The notes under the pieces: generated by a model
The model's input: only the letters and a program-made list of their open reading frames with translations
What the model was told of the DNA's origin: nothing
The model's database searches: none
Shown: positions 47,224 to 57,555 of the stretch, one piece after another
Position numbering within the stretch: position 1 is the stretch's first letter
How the letters are laid out: each line of letters begins with the position of its first letter
Assembly (NCBI GenBank): GCA_947243795.1
Contig: OX365932.1
Location: 496,001-560,000, forward strand
Length of the DNA stretch: 64,000 nt
Direction of reading: 5' to 3'
DNA from: Saccharomyces uvarum
Taxonomy: Eukaryota; Ascomycota; Saccharomycetes; Saccharomycetales; Saccharomycetaceae
Translations under genes and position numbers: made by a program

Positions 47224-48900
47224 ATGGTAAGGAAAAATAGGCTTTTCATATCAGTTACACTATTACTGGTTCTGTTACTGATTTACTATTTTCAAGTGGG
47301 TTCGTTGTTGCAGACGCAAAATAGCAATGGTGATAGTTGCCTGCATTATTATGAAGCTCTTGAATCTGGATGGTCGAATAGGTTCTACAGCGTAAATCAA
47401 GAAAGTTTGGCTCCTGGAAAGGACGTGGTTCAACTAGTGACAAGAATCAACATTTTTTCTAGATGTCTACAGCAGACTGGTAACCGTGATATTCAACTTC
47501 TACGAGATATTGAGAAGAGGCTATTTCCGTACTTGAATTTCAGAGGACTAGAAACAAATGAAATCGACTTCTGGCCCACTCACACAAGATGGAATGGTGA
47601 AGTTTACCATGCCTCTGTGTTAGAGTTTGGTAGTAGAAACGGCCATTTTGTTCGTTCTAGACCCATCAAGTACAATTCAGCTCTGTCTTTTTGGGAGAAT
47701 TGGCTGCAAACTGCAACGCAGGCTGGTTCAAGAGGTATAGTCATTAGTGCTTCTGATGTACAATTAGATGAGACCTTGAGACTGTTAAAGGTCTTAAGAT
47801 TCATCAAAAATAATTTTCCTATAGAAATTGTTTACAACGGAGATCTAAGTCAAGACACTATTAAATCATTGGTCAAATGTGCCAGGAATCAGGATGCCCC
47901 GGAGTATCCAGCTCAAGAAATATGGTTTTTGAACGTGCATAGTGTGTTAAGTCCAGGATATTCCGACAAATTTTTAACGTACTCCAACAAATGGCTGGCA
48001 TTGATTTTCTCATCCTTTGAGATTCCTATCTTACTAGATTCTGATACTGTACCTTTCGTTTCGATAGACATGTTTTACAAGTTAGAAGAATTCCAAAGAA
48101 CAGGGGCTTTATTCTTCAAGGATCGGATAATATCCGATGATCTCTTTGAACCATCTCAAGTAGAAATACTGAAGGAAGTTATATATGGGTGTATTGGACT
48201 AAATTTGACGGATGAATCCATTTTACATGACAGGATTATTAATCACATAAAGGATCCAACGGTTGTCCAAGTGTTAGAAAACATGCTGATTAAGAGGTAT
48301 AAGCATCATCTGGAGAGTGGCCTGGTAATATTGGATAAAGGTAGGCACCTCTTCAGTATGCTCACTTCTTTGGCCTTACAGTTTTCTCCAATTGCGGAAT
48401 ACTTTCACGGTGATAAAGAGTGGTTTTGGCTCGGTGCGTTATTGTCAAACAACCCTTTTACGTTCTATCCTGTGGATGCGTCAAATATCGGTAAACTGGG
48501 AAGCGTCATTTCGAAGGAAACCACTGGCGAATTTTACCAAATATGTTCCGTACAGCTGTCCCACACAGACAAAGATGGATCATTGCTATGGCTAAACGGA
48601 GGTCTCAACGTTTGTAAAAAGGCCTCGTGGGGATATGATTATGAGCATAATCAGAGACTAGCTGCTAATTTCCAAGACACAGAAGAATTACGCAAATATT
48701 ACCAATCACCAGTACAATTGGAAGGGATTATAATGCCAGACGCCGATATATCAGGATGGGTCAAATCAGGCGAATGTTTTTTATTTAACTACTGCACGTT
48801 ATTCAAAGAAGGACAGTATGGAAAAGTAATTAAGTTTACTGGTACCGAGAAACGCCGTTTTTCACAAATCGTAAGTGTTTGGAATGAACAAATTTCTTGA
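47224..48900 (+). CDS. MNT2: MNT2 ortholog, Golgi alpha-1,3-mannosyltransferase
   Basis: A 558-residue type II membrane protein of the MNN1 family that adds the fourth and fifth alpha-1,3-linked mannose to O-glycans in the Golgi. Seen: short basic cytosolic tail (MVRKNR), a signal anchor at about residues 7-24 (LFISVTLLLVLLLIYYF), a stem, and a lumenal catalytic domain with the metal/nucleotide-sugar DxD motif DSD at residues 272-274 in ILLDSDTVPFV. The frame is open 20 codons upstream only from a TTG, so the ATG at 47224 is chosen, giving the S. cerevisiae length. Divergent partner of ADH4, as on S. cerevisiae chromosome VII. Confidence 0.95.
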   Translation: MVRKNRLFISVTLLLVLLLIYYFQVGSLLQTQNSNGDSCLHYYEALESGWSNRFYSVNQESLAPGKDVVQLVTRINIFSRCLQQTGNRDIQLLRDIEKRLFPYLNFRGLETNEIDFWPTHTRWNGEVYHASVLEFGSRNGHFVRSRPIKYNSALSFWENWLQTATQAGSRGIVISASDVQLDETLRLLKVLRFIKNNFPIEIVYNGDLSQDTIKSLVKCARNQDAPEYPAQEIWFLNVHSVLSPGYSDKFLTYSNKWLALIFSSFEIPILLDSDTVPFVSIDMFYKLEEFQRTGALFFKDRIISDDLFEPSQVEILKEVIYGCIGLNLTDESILHDRIINHIKDPTVVQVLENMLIKRYKHHLESGLVILDKGRHLFSMLTSLALQFSPIAEYFHGDKEWFWLGALLSNNPFTFYPVDASNIGKLGSVISKETTGEFYQICSVQLSHTDKDGSLLWLNGGLNVCKKASWGYDYEHNQRLAANFQDTEELRKYYQSPVQLEGIIMPDADISGWVKSGECFLFNYCTLFKEGQYGKVIKFTGTEKRRFSQIVSVWNEQIS

Positions 48901-49482
48901 GGTCATAAAAACTATTCTTCACATCTACTAAAAAATAATCTGGGCAGTCAGCCTGGTTTTCTATTCTCCAATATAATGAGGTTTACGCCTTCCGAAAGCT
49001 AGCTATAACACCGCGGTAGTACATAGTATTGTACAGCTGTGCTGATTCCCTGGAAAAAGTATTTTATTATTTAGCTGACCTCGTGATTATTTTTGTGACT
49101 TTGTCATATTTTTATGAAATCTTCCACAGGCATAATTTTTTAACGTAACAGAACTGTTCAACAAACATTTTTTTTGTGACCGAAACACTCTAACCAATTG
49201 AATGACCACTCTTCGATGTTTTTCGGTATACCGGAGAAACGTCTTTTTATATTTTGGCTCATAAAGTTTTTATGTTCTCAAGACGAAGAGTATGGGGGTG
49301 ATGGTTCCAAAAATTAGCGTCCAAATGTGTTAACTTGGACAGTTTGCACATTTATTTCCATTAGAGTTATTAAAATATGTATTAAAGATAAATATTTGAG
49401 TACAACCTCGTAATAAAAAAAAATTTTGGCTAGGGGAAATGTTATTCCAAACTGAATAGAAAGCGCTACTCCAAATGAGATA
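48901..49482. other. Intergenic MNT2 / VEL1 remnant
   Basis: About 580 bp, AT-rich, with one palindrome CGGTATACCG at 49224-49233 (CGG half-sites in inverted orientation four bases apart). Otherwise nothing was recognised. Confidence 0.4.
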
Positions 49483-50095
49483 TCAGACAAAACCAGCTTC
49501 TAGTGGAAAAATAGCCTTCAATTGCATTAGAAAACAGTAATTTGGGAACGTATTATCTTTACCAAAAAATTTGACCGTTGGTGTAGAAGAACAGAAGTAA
49601 AACTGGGTTAACATGACTCAACCCAAATATCATAATCGGTAGAATTTAGTAATCGACTAATTAAACCAGTTACACCAGACGCATTATAAGCAGTGTTGAC
49701 CCAAGGGTTGAATCCTGTTTCGTTACTAATAATATTAGCAAAAGAGACCACAGCATTAACAGCGCATGAAATCTTACATGTATACTTATTAGTGATGGAA
49801 ACAAGAGGCAAAAGCTCTTTGTCGCACCGTTAGAAACAGTTGTAAATTTTGGAACGAATATCGACTCCTAGGCTAGAAATTTTCACCAAGAACATGCAGC
49901 GCTCTTATTTGAAGTACCAGAGCCAACAAACGTGAGGTGACCCAAAAACGTTCCATTTTCAGCGAAACTCCCATGAAACAGTACAGCAGGTAGAACCGTG
50001 TAAGCCTACACAGGTGGGATTTGTCAAATCAAATCTGACCGCAGTTACGACGGAAAGCAGAACCCTGAAGAAAGTGATAACGCACGCTATGGTTG
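49483..50095 (-). pseudogene. VEL1: VEL1/YOR387C-family secreted protein, decayed
   Basis: The minus strand carries, in order, segments that match my memory of Vel1: LLSVVTAVRFDLTNPTC (signal peptide end and mature start), GTFLGHLTFVG, FVPKFTTVSN, YTCKISCAVNAVVSFAN, NASGVTGLISRLLNSTDYD, STPTVKFFG, and NYCFLMQLKAIFPLEAGF at the end. They fall in different frames, so the gene is broken by several interruptions although nearly full length (about 205 codons). VEL1 is next to MNT2 on S. cerevisiae chromosome VII in the same relative orientation, which supports the identification. It is a zinc-deficiency-induced gene of unknown function. Confidence 0.8.
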
Positions 50096-51473
50096 TGCTT
50101 AGTGACTTTTAGAGATAAATAAAAGCATCATCGAAAAGAATTGATCCTTCATTTAAGATCAAATTCCAGATACTCATATATTAGATGTCATTCATCCATG
50201 CTGTACCCCTCGACAAGTGTGCTTATCTTTTTAGAATTCAAGTGCGGCTTTTAGTTTGTATCCTGCCTACTTCATACTTTTTTGAGAGCCTATTTCTGAA
50301 GGCGCCCAAAAGATGCCAATGACATGGCATTTAATTATAACCTTCAAACAACTTTTGTATTCATCGAGAAGGAGTTACAATGTGGTACGCAAGAATAGTC
50401 ATCAAACGTCACACTTGCGGAAATAAATTCTTGGCGGTTGGTTCGAGGATGTTCATACGACTATTCCACTCATCATTCCTAATAACGTGGGGTAAGAATA
50501 TGCAATTGGTCGTTCTTCGAATATACTCAGGTTAGAAACGACGCTACATGATAGGATGGTGTACCAGCAACTACTTCTCCGGGATGTTTTCCAGTGACAG
50601 GTCCCATTCTTACGTAACCTATAACTTAATCTCAGGGTGCCTCTTTTCCAGAATTTCGCCGTGGCGCAGGTTTCTGCGAGAATTACTCCGTCGGGCAAAT
50701 AACGTTTTTTCCCCTTTTTTTGACCGGAATTGTTCTGTCTTTCTCACCTGTGGGGAAGCCTCTCTACTCAAAGAAGCCTAAGCAGCGCACAATATAGACT
50801 ATAGCCCCCATGTCCCAGCGGAGAAATAGACACCGCTAGCTTGGAAGGGCAACATCCAAAGATACTAATGCCTCCAAGTTTCATCTTACTCTATTACGAC
50901 CGAAATAGTATCTGCGGAATCAAGGACTCACACTATTGCTTTGCCTTGCAGTACGTCGGGAGAGCGAACGCTCTCCTTTAGCTTGACCTACTCGTCAGAA
51001 AATTCTTTTGTAAAAGCAGTGGGAATTTCGCTTCGGAGAGCACGTTCATTCAATCCGTGTAGAAACAAGATGATTTTACGATAGGATTTTACAAAACTAA
51101 ACGTCTGAATTTCGAATGCGCGCTTCAGCGATCAACAGCAAGACAATGCTGAAACTGCAGTTTTCTCGGAATATGTGTCTATATAGTTGCATTCGAAGAG
51201 GCATCTAAATCAGTATAACTAGTGGAAGAAGACTTCCAGAAAACAAAGAACGGATAATCCTGCTTTCCCAAAAAGGTGATGTTCGGATGATTGGGTGCCG
51301 TTGTTCCTGTCGCAGCGCCACCCCACACACAATGACGCGTTGTGCCCCGTCCCCCGGATTTTTAATAATCCGTTCTTCATATGTAACAATTTAAATACAG
51401 ACAACAGAAAAATGACTTCGAGGGTTTTCATTCCGTGAACAGAAAAATAAGCATCAGACGTTTTGCTTTGAAT
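50096..51473. other. Gene-free region VEL1 remnant to MAL activator
   Basis: About 1.4 kb with no supported gene. The change of synteny from the chromosome-VII-like block to the MAL-type gene must lie here. The final 300 bp serve as the activator promoter. No LTR or X-element signature was recognised. Confidence 0.45.
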
Positions 51474-52895
51474 ATGAGTTTTGCAAAACAAGCGTGTGAC
51501 TGCTGTCGCGTTCGTCGAATAAAATGTAACCGTAAAGAACCGTGTAATCGTTGTCTTGAGCACGATTTGAAATGCACATATCTTCAACCATTAAGAAAAC
51601 GAGGTCCAAAGTCCATCAGGTCGAAAAGCCTAAAAAAGATAGCCTGTGTGCAGAGGGTCAGTGAGAGTAACAGTACAATGGCTGCTCCAGAGGCATCTGT
51701 GAAAGTTCCAAAGGTGCTGATTGACCAATGTTTGAGGCTGTATAGCGATAATTTATACGTGATCTGGCCTTTGCTCTGCTATGATGACCTTCACAAACTT
51801 CTGAATGAGAAATATGATAACTGTTCCGTCTACTGGTTTCTGGTAGCTCTCTCGGCGGCCACTCTTAGCGACTTGCAAACTGAAATGGAAACTGAAGAGG
51901 GAGTCTCCTTTACTGGAAAACAGCTATCCGATCTCTGTATGTCATCGCACCACCACTTCGACGATCTCAGAAACAGCGACATATATAGAATCATGACATA
52001 TTACTGTTTGCATCGTTGTTTTGCGCAATTTTCTGACACAAAAACTTCATACAGACTGACTTGTGAAGCCATTGGCCTCATCAAGGTCGGCGAATTGCAT
52101 ATTGAAGAAACGTATGAATCTCTCTCATTTGAAGAGCAGCAGCTTAGACGGAAAGTTTATTATTTGCTTCTTTTGACCGAAAGGTACTATTCCGTGTATA
52201 TTCATTGTACGACAAGCTTGGATTTCACAATATCCCCGCCACAAATCGAGGTTATAACTGACCCTCGGCTTTCCCTGGATAGTTTTCTTGAGTTGATCCG
52301 GGTTTTTACTGTACCTGAAAAATGTTTCTTTGATGCTTTAGCCATTGACTCTGCCAGTATTTCTTGTACTGAAGACTCTCTCAAAAAAATATGGAGAGGA
52401 CTTCATACGACATCACTTGAAATAGAACCATGGTCATACGGATACATAGACATTTCATTTTCTCGACATTGGATTAGAATACTGGCTTGGAAGCTAGCTT
52501 CTCAAATAAAGGGTTTAGGAACCGATTTTCTTTCAAATACTAACAGTGTGCAGATACCAGTCAAAATTGCAAGGAACATGTTAGAAGACACATTTTTAAC
52601 CCCAAAAAATTTCTATGAAGTTCTTGGCCCCGGAATATCAACAAAGGCGATGGAAGTAGCCAATGCATTAGTTGACGTCGTTATAAATCAGTCAGACCAA
52701 AATATAAAATCGGAGGTTTGTAATGTTTTGTGCGATATATCCAAATTTGTTTTTTCTCTAAAACACTGTGATGGTAAGCTGATTAAAAATTTTGCGGCTA
52801 AATGTCAAAGTGCTCTGATTACTCTACCTATATCCAGATCTTTGCAATCAAGCGGTGAATCTAAAGATGATGCTAGTGCGGATATATCTCTTTAA
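51474..52895 (+). CDS. MAL-activator family Zn2Cys6 transcription factor
   Basis: A 473-residue zinc-cluster activator closest to the MALx3 proteins (MAL13, MAL33, MAL63) that turn on maltase, isomaltase and maltose permease genes in response to alpha-glucosides. Seen: Zn2Cys6 cluster CDCCRVRRIKCNRKEPCNRC beginning at residue 8, a basic linker KKRGPKSIR-like (KRGPKSIRSKSLKK) acting as nuclear signal, the activator-specific VYWFLVALSAATLSD and YRIMTYYCLHRCFAQF segments, and the conserved C-terminus ITLPISRSLQ. The frame is open 13 codons upstream from a GTG, so the ATG at 51474 is taken; the length then equals Mal13. It looks intact. The nearby maltase/isomaltase fragment and intact IMA2 are natural targets. 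Confidence 0.9.
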   Translation: MSFAKQACDCCRVRRIKCNRKEPCNRCLEHDLKCTYLQPLRKRGPKSIRSKSLKKIACVQRVSESNSTMAAPEASVKVPKVLIDQCLRLYSDNLYVIWPLLCYDDLHKLLNEKYDNCSVYWFLVALSAATLSDLQTEMETEEGVSFTGKQLSDLCMSSHHHFDDLRNSDIYRIMTYYCLHRCFAQFSDTKTSYRLTCEAIGLIKVGELHIEETYESLSFEEQQLRRKVYYLLLLTERYYSVYIHCTTSLDFTISPPQIEVITDPRLSLDSFLELIRVFTVPEKCFFDALAIDSASISCTEDSLKKIWRGLHTTSLEIEPWSYGYIDISFSRHWIRILAWKLASQIKGLGTDFLSNTNSVQIPVKIARNMLEDTFLTPKNFYEVLGPGISTKAMEVANALVDVVINQSDQNIKSEVCNVLCDISKFVFSLKHCDGKLIKNFAAKCQSALITLPISRSLQSSGESKDDASADISL

Positions 52896-53320
52896 GCGAA
52901 TTTATTCTCCCTTACGCGAACAAGCTGAGAAGTAGTAAATTCTAGAAAACGAATCTGTAAATACTTACCGTTGGACAAGGAACATATGGCTCCTGGGATA
53001 GTTTTTATATAGGAGAAAACCAGACTGTCAATTCATAGGCCTAACGTAAGTAGGCTTTGGCAATTATGTCTATATGCAGGCATATTCAAAGCTAATGTTA
53101 TTGAATATATAATCCTTTTTATCTCTTCAGATTTTTCTATCAATAGCTTTTCAGTACAAACCTGTACTTTTCTAGTGGAAAGCAAAGAATTAATATTTGC
53201 TAAGATGGCCGTCTACTAATGTGGGTTCAGTTCAGCTTGAAGTACGTAATCGGCACATAAGAGATAGGAAATACATGATTCTGAACTTGGTATTTGTTAG
53301 AGTCTTCAGATGGAATCGTG
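52896..53320. other. Stretch between MAL activator and isomaltase fragment
   Basis: About 425 bp, AT-rich 3' region of the activator. No permease (MALx1) remnant was recognised. Confidence 0.4.
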
Positions 53321-53550
53321 CCGTTTATGGTTTATGGTTACGATTTCCAGTTTACCGACTTGGAGAGTGACAAACTATTCAGCTTCACTAAGGAGTACGA
53401 GCGCAAGACACTGTTTGCTGCTTTGAATTTCAGTAGTGAAGAAACTAAATTCAGGGCTCCAAAAAAAGGCTTTTCTTTATATTTTGTTCTCGGAAATTAC
53501 GATGATTTCGATGCGTCCTCTTGGTTTGGGAAGGTAGATTGTACTATGCC
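53321..53550 (+). pseudogene. C-terminal fragment of a maltase/isomaltase gene
   Basis: Plus-strand translation [20 protein letters not shown], then [16 protein letters not shown] and [10 protein letters not shown], aligns with the last 80 or so residues of the intact isomaltase at 57556 ([20 protein letters not shown]..., [28 protein letters not shown]). The catalytic barrel is absent, and the sequence diverges after DASS, so this is a decayed remnant. With the activator it may be what is left of a MAL-type cluster. Confidence 0.85.
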
Positions 53551-54426
53551 AAGTAAGTTTTTTATAAGCTGGCGGGTACTGCTGATGAACGAACGGAAAT
53601 TTTTTGGTAAATACACCCTATTTTTATGTTTGTGACGATTATGTAACGTTAGTGTTGTCGAATTGTATAGAGTGAGAACTTCAAATTATGAATTACGTAT
53701 GAAATATGTATAATTTTCGAATTATGAATTTTGAATTTTGAATTTGTCCGACACTTGGCGGCGCATTTCAGACCATCTGGTCCAAGTGGAAAAGTAAAAG
53801 GAGCTGTGTTGTGTGATGTGAGGCAGAGGAGTGCGATTACCAGATTGCGTGAACGTATGGCAATGTGTATATTACCGTCGTGGTAAAATTATTGATCTTC
53901 TGTGAAAATGGGCTTGGGGCAATTAAGCGCCATTATCCATAGCCATTGTGCCAGGTTGAGCGTAGGCGAGTGTCATGGACAGACTGAGGCCATCAAGGGA
54001 ATAGTCGTAAATTGTTTAGGAGGTTTGAGGTTATTGGAAGCATGATATAGTATTGCACAAGGAACATCGAAGGTTATCGCCAGTATATGAGGGAGGTTTC
54101 CTTCACTGTTTTTTATTCTTATTTCCGTCTTAGATGCGTCGGACCGAAGTTAGTGTTAGGGTTTGCAAAGTAATGGCAATATTGCGTCAGCTTTGAGTCA
54201 GGATCCAGGGTATCTTTGTGCGTGGTCTGTTAGTGGAGTTCCTGCGGCTTCGTTCGCTCCTGCACCTGTTAGTCCCGAAGGTTGTGCAGCGTCCACTCCA
54301 GTACTAGAGTTCAGCTGCTGCGAAATACAAGGAAAAGTTCATAAATTATTAAGGCGTACAAAAATAAACATCATAAATATTACGGAGGTAGGGAGAAAAC
54401 ATTTGAATTATCGACGAGTCGGAGAA
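53551..54426. other. Gene-free region, 3' of HXT11
   Basis: About 875 bp. It contains a short tandem of GAATT(A/T)TGAATTTTGAATTTTG units (53733-53742 onward), and an ORF-like stretch at 54163-54330 that does not start with ATG and has no recognised relative. HPF1, the S. cerevisiae neighbour of HXT11, was not recognised. Confidence 0.45.
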
Positions 54427-56145
54427 TCAGTTGGAGAAGAACCTTTTGTAAGCTGGCCTATCGTCATGAGCCACAGCGTCCTCATCGTAATCTGCAGTTC
54501 TTCTGTCCGGTGGCACCCATGAGGCCGATTTCCATGGTGGGATGCCTTCCAGCCACATAGTGTCGACCTCTTCTAGTGTCAGGCCTTTCGTTTCTGGGAC
54601 AAAGAAAAAGACGTAAAAGTAGGCAACACATAGGCAGCCAATGAAGACATAGCCATAGTAAAAGTTGATTGCACCGGTGATGAAAGGAGTGAAGAAACCA
54701 ATTATGAAACCCCATATCCAGTTTGCGGCCGTTGCGATCGCCATACCTCTTGATTTGACTCTAAGCGGAAAGGTTTCTGACACTATAACATAGCAGCCAC
54801 CTGCCCAGGTGGTAGCGAACGCAAAAATGAAAAACATGGTGAAAACTATCATACAGTTACCGGCACCTTGAGATGTGACATCCTGATGATTGCTTCCATG
54901 AGGCCAAAGCTTGGTTACACCGACGGAGGAAAACACAAGAAAGCAGCATAGCATGGCGGCAGCACCCCACAACAGGCACGTACGACGGCCAAACCTTTCG
55001 ATAGTGTATATTGCCACGAATGAAGAGAAAAAGTTGACTGCACCAATGATGATCGATGTTTGGAAGGAGTCTTTTAAGCCAATAGACTTGAAAATTGTCG
55101 TACCGTAATAGAAGAAGTAGTTGTCACCGGTCAGTTGCTGCAGAGATTGGATCATCACTCCCATGAGCACACGTTGGAACACCTTTGTTTTTGTGGAGAG
55201 AAGCTCACCCCATGACGCGTTACCTGCTAGCTTTTCAAGCTCGATGCCCGCTCTTATAGCGTCGTATTCGGCTAATAGAGCAGGGTCGTCGACTGAAACC
55301 TTGTTAGATTTAGATATGGAGCGTTTGGCTTCTTCGTGCTTACCAACTTCGACCAGATAACGTGGTGACTCGGGCACGAACATCATCCCGCTGATCATGA
55401 ACGTAGCCCAAGCAAAGCAAAGACCCAGACCGACTCTCCACTGGGTTGAGTCGTCATAGTTTTTGGTACCGTAGTTGGTGCAGTAGCCCAAGAAAATACC
55501 CATCGTCCCCATCAGTTGATACAGTTGGACAAGGTTTCCCCTGATCTGTTTTGGAGAGACCTCGGATATTAGCATTGGGGAGAGGACGGCAATGCCTCCC
55601 ACACCTAAACCAGAAATGATTCTGCCGATGAAATATTGATACCATTTATCTGTCGAGGTAATTTGGATCAGGATGCCCACGACATAGATAGATGTGACCG
55701 CGATCAAACCAATACGGCGGCCATATATGTCACCTACTTTCGACAAAACAATCCCGCCGACGGCACAACCAACGTTAAATATTGAGACAATCAACCCCAT
55801 TCTCACTTTTGATAGGTAGTAAGTGCCCTCGTCGTTTTTTTGACCAAATCTTTTGACAAAGTCGGAGAGGTTGACAAAACCCGAGATCGTACCGGTATCC
55901 CAACCAAAGATGAACCCGCCGAACCCAATCATCAAACACAGAATCGAGACGGTGGTATACGCAGAAAGGGGTTTCTTTGGTAATTCGAGAACTGGTTCAG
56001 CCGTAGCCGGTTCAGCCAAAGCTAGATCAGAAAAGTCTTTTGAATTTTCTTGTTTGCTCCTAACAGGGGACGCGGTTGCCATTGAATGGGGATTCGAACT
56101 GGCCGGAGATAAATTATTCACAGGTATATCAGCAATGCTTGACAT
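54427..56145 (-). CDS. HXT11: HXT11/HXT9-type hexose transporter
   Basis: A 572-residue major facilitator sugar transporter of the plasma membrane with twelve predicted membrane segments. Seen: [14 protein letters not shown] in TM1, DIYGRRIGL loop, [14 protein letters not shown] in TM7, PESPRYL and [10 protein letters not shown] family signatures. The segment [15 protein letters not shown], where most Hxt proteins have TWAPI(A/P)YV, is typical of Hxt9/Hxt11, which also affect drug sensitivity. HXT11 is preferred over HXT9 because isomaltase and ENB1 follow in the order seen on S. cerevisiae chromosome XV. A Mig1-type site upstream suggests glucose repression. Confidence 0.92.
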   Translation of the reverse strand: MSSIADIPVNNLSPASSNPHSMATASPVRSKQENSKDFSDLALAEPATAEPVLELPKKPLSAYTTVSILCLMIGFGGFIFGWDTGTISGFVNLSDFVKRFGQKNDEGTYYLSKVRMGLIVSIFNVGCAVGGIVLSKVGDIYGRRIGLIAVTSIYVVGILIQITSTDKWYQYFIGRIISGLGVGGIAVLSPMLISEVSPKQIRGNLVQLYQLMGTMGIFLGYCTNYGTKNYDDSTQWRVGLGLCFAWATFMISGMMFVPESPRYLVEVGKHEEAKRSISKSNKVSVDDPALLAEYDAIRAGIELEKLAGNASWGELLSTKTKVFQRVLMGVMIQSLQQLTGDNYFFYYGTTIFKSIGLKDSFQTSIIIGAVNFFSSFVAIYTIERFGRRTCLLWGAAAMLCCFLVFSSVGVTKLWPHGSNHQDVTSQGAGNCMIVFTMFFIFAFATTWAGGCYVIVSETFPLRVKSRGMAIATAANWIWGFIIGFFTPFITGAINFYYGYVFIGCLCVAYFYVFFFVPETKGLTLEEVDTMWLEGIPPWKSASWVPPDRRTADYDEDAVAHDDRPAYKRFFSN

Positions 56146-56508
56146 GCTGAAGTGTGGATTTTAAAATAAGAGGAATGGTCAAGGCTAAAGCGATGTGATG
56201 CTTCACTCTTCTAACGTGTCAAGAAGTAGAAATGTGTCTCTTCAATACTTACAACTGTTACATAACCCGCTATTTATATTGTTAAGCCTGTGAAGAGGTC
56301 CATATATCATCAGCCCGAGGTACCACCGTGTGCACTTGAGCGAGGGTGCAGACTCGTTTGTTCATTGTTTACTCCTGTGGAGTAACCTTTCTCTGGGGAT
56401 CTATTAATTGTAGTTTAGAGTATACAGCTTACGAGGTGGTGCCTTCTTTCGGAGAAATACTTGCAAAGCTAAAAAATTCACCGAACTTTTCAAAAAAAGA
56501 AAAATTAG

Positions 56509-56514
56509 GCGGGG
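56509..56514 (+). promoter_or_regulatory. Mig1-type site (AT-rich flank plus GCGGGG)
   Basis: AAAAATTAGGCGGGG fits the Mig1 consensus of an A/T-rich stretch followed by SYGGGG. It is about 365 bp upstream of the HXT11 ATG and 1 kb from IMA2. Inferred only. Confidence 0.4.
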
Positions 56515-57418
56515 CTCACGGAAGAGCCGGAGCCTATCACACGTTTCCTTCAGTTGCAGAAGAGAAGCATTTTCGAGGAGAAATAGCGAGCGAAGACGAT
56601 ATTTCCTACGTGAGGTCCTGTGCTGCACATCGCACATTTCTCCGACCCACTTCAAGCATCTTTGTCACGGACGGGCAGGACAAGGATTTAGTTGTTGTCA
56701 CCAAGTGTTGGTATTGGTCGTCCGTTAGCTTCTCCTCCGAACAGCCGTCTCAAAAAATAGAAAAATAAGCTTTACCACGTTCTCGAGCATTTTTCTAAAT
56801 ATAACCGTGGTACCTGTGTAAGGTACTGAGTCTCTCTGCCAAAAGCTGCGGAACGGTGAACCGAGAACGAAAGGCAACACAGAGGATGAAGTTCAGGAGA
56901 GGCCCAGTTCAGGAGAGGTCGAGACTGTTTTGTTCAGCTGCAGAAAAAGCCAATTAAGGTTAAATAAACCCAGGGGGATGCAAAGTCAAAAAAAACTGGT
57001 GTTGCGCGCGGAGAAATTATTATGTGGCATTGCGGGGTCCCAAACGGAGAAAAGTTTATGCTCCGTGGAACTACGGACATGCAAGATCGCGTGGAGTGTG
57101 CACCAGCAGTCTGGGGATAGTACGGTATTGCCCGCAGAAAGCTGACGGATACGCACCATGATGCAGAACACATCATACCATACCATCCAGTTAGAGTTAT
57201 AGAAAGTTGTTCAACGACGCTACTCACTTTTTAAGGACAGCTACGAAAAGGAATGCAGGTCTAATAGGCTGTAGGAACGTAAATTCCCCGAACAAGGACG
57301 AACATCCCTGGTGAAAGTTTCCTGTATTTCTCGTTTACATCATATCTTCTAGCTCGCGTGGGCTGTTCTATTGTCATCCCCGAGTAATCCACAAGATCGG
57401 GGATTGCTAAAATAAACA

Positions 57419-57425
57419 TATATAA
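57419..57425 (+). promoter_or_regulatory. IMA2 TATA box
   Basis: TATATAA in CATATATAAGG, 131 bp upstream of the IMA2 ATG, a typical spacing for an inducible yeast promoter. Confidence 0.55.
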
Positions 57426-57555
57426 GGATGCCTTTTTTCCCAAGACTACAGGTTTGCAAGCTTGAGGGAGAAGTTGTAAAGTAGAATCTCTATCAGCAAA
57501 TCAAATCAGCACTCTGACAAGCAAATAACACAACTAACATAGTTTAAACCGTGCA

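Larger units (their letters stand above)
56146..57555. other. Divergent HXT11/IMA2 promoter region
   Basis: 1.4 kb between divergent starts. It holds three exact copies of CGGAGAAA (56450, 57009, 57045), a Mig1-like GCGGGG with AT-rich 5' flank (56509-56514), and a TATA box TATATAA at 57419-57425, 131 bp before the IMA2 ATG. Short frames near 56346-56768 look like chance ORFs. Confidence 0.55.

Noticed and set aside
54163-54522. 119-codon frame proposed as a trace of HPF1
   Set aside because: It starts at TTG, overlaps the HXT11 3' end, and lacks the Ser/Thr repeats and GPI-type C-terminus of HPF1.
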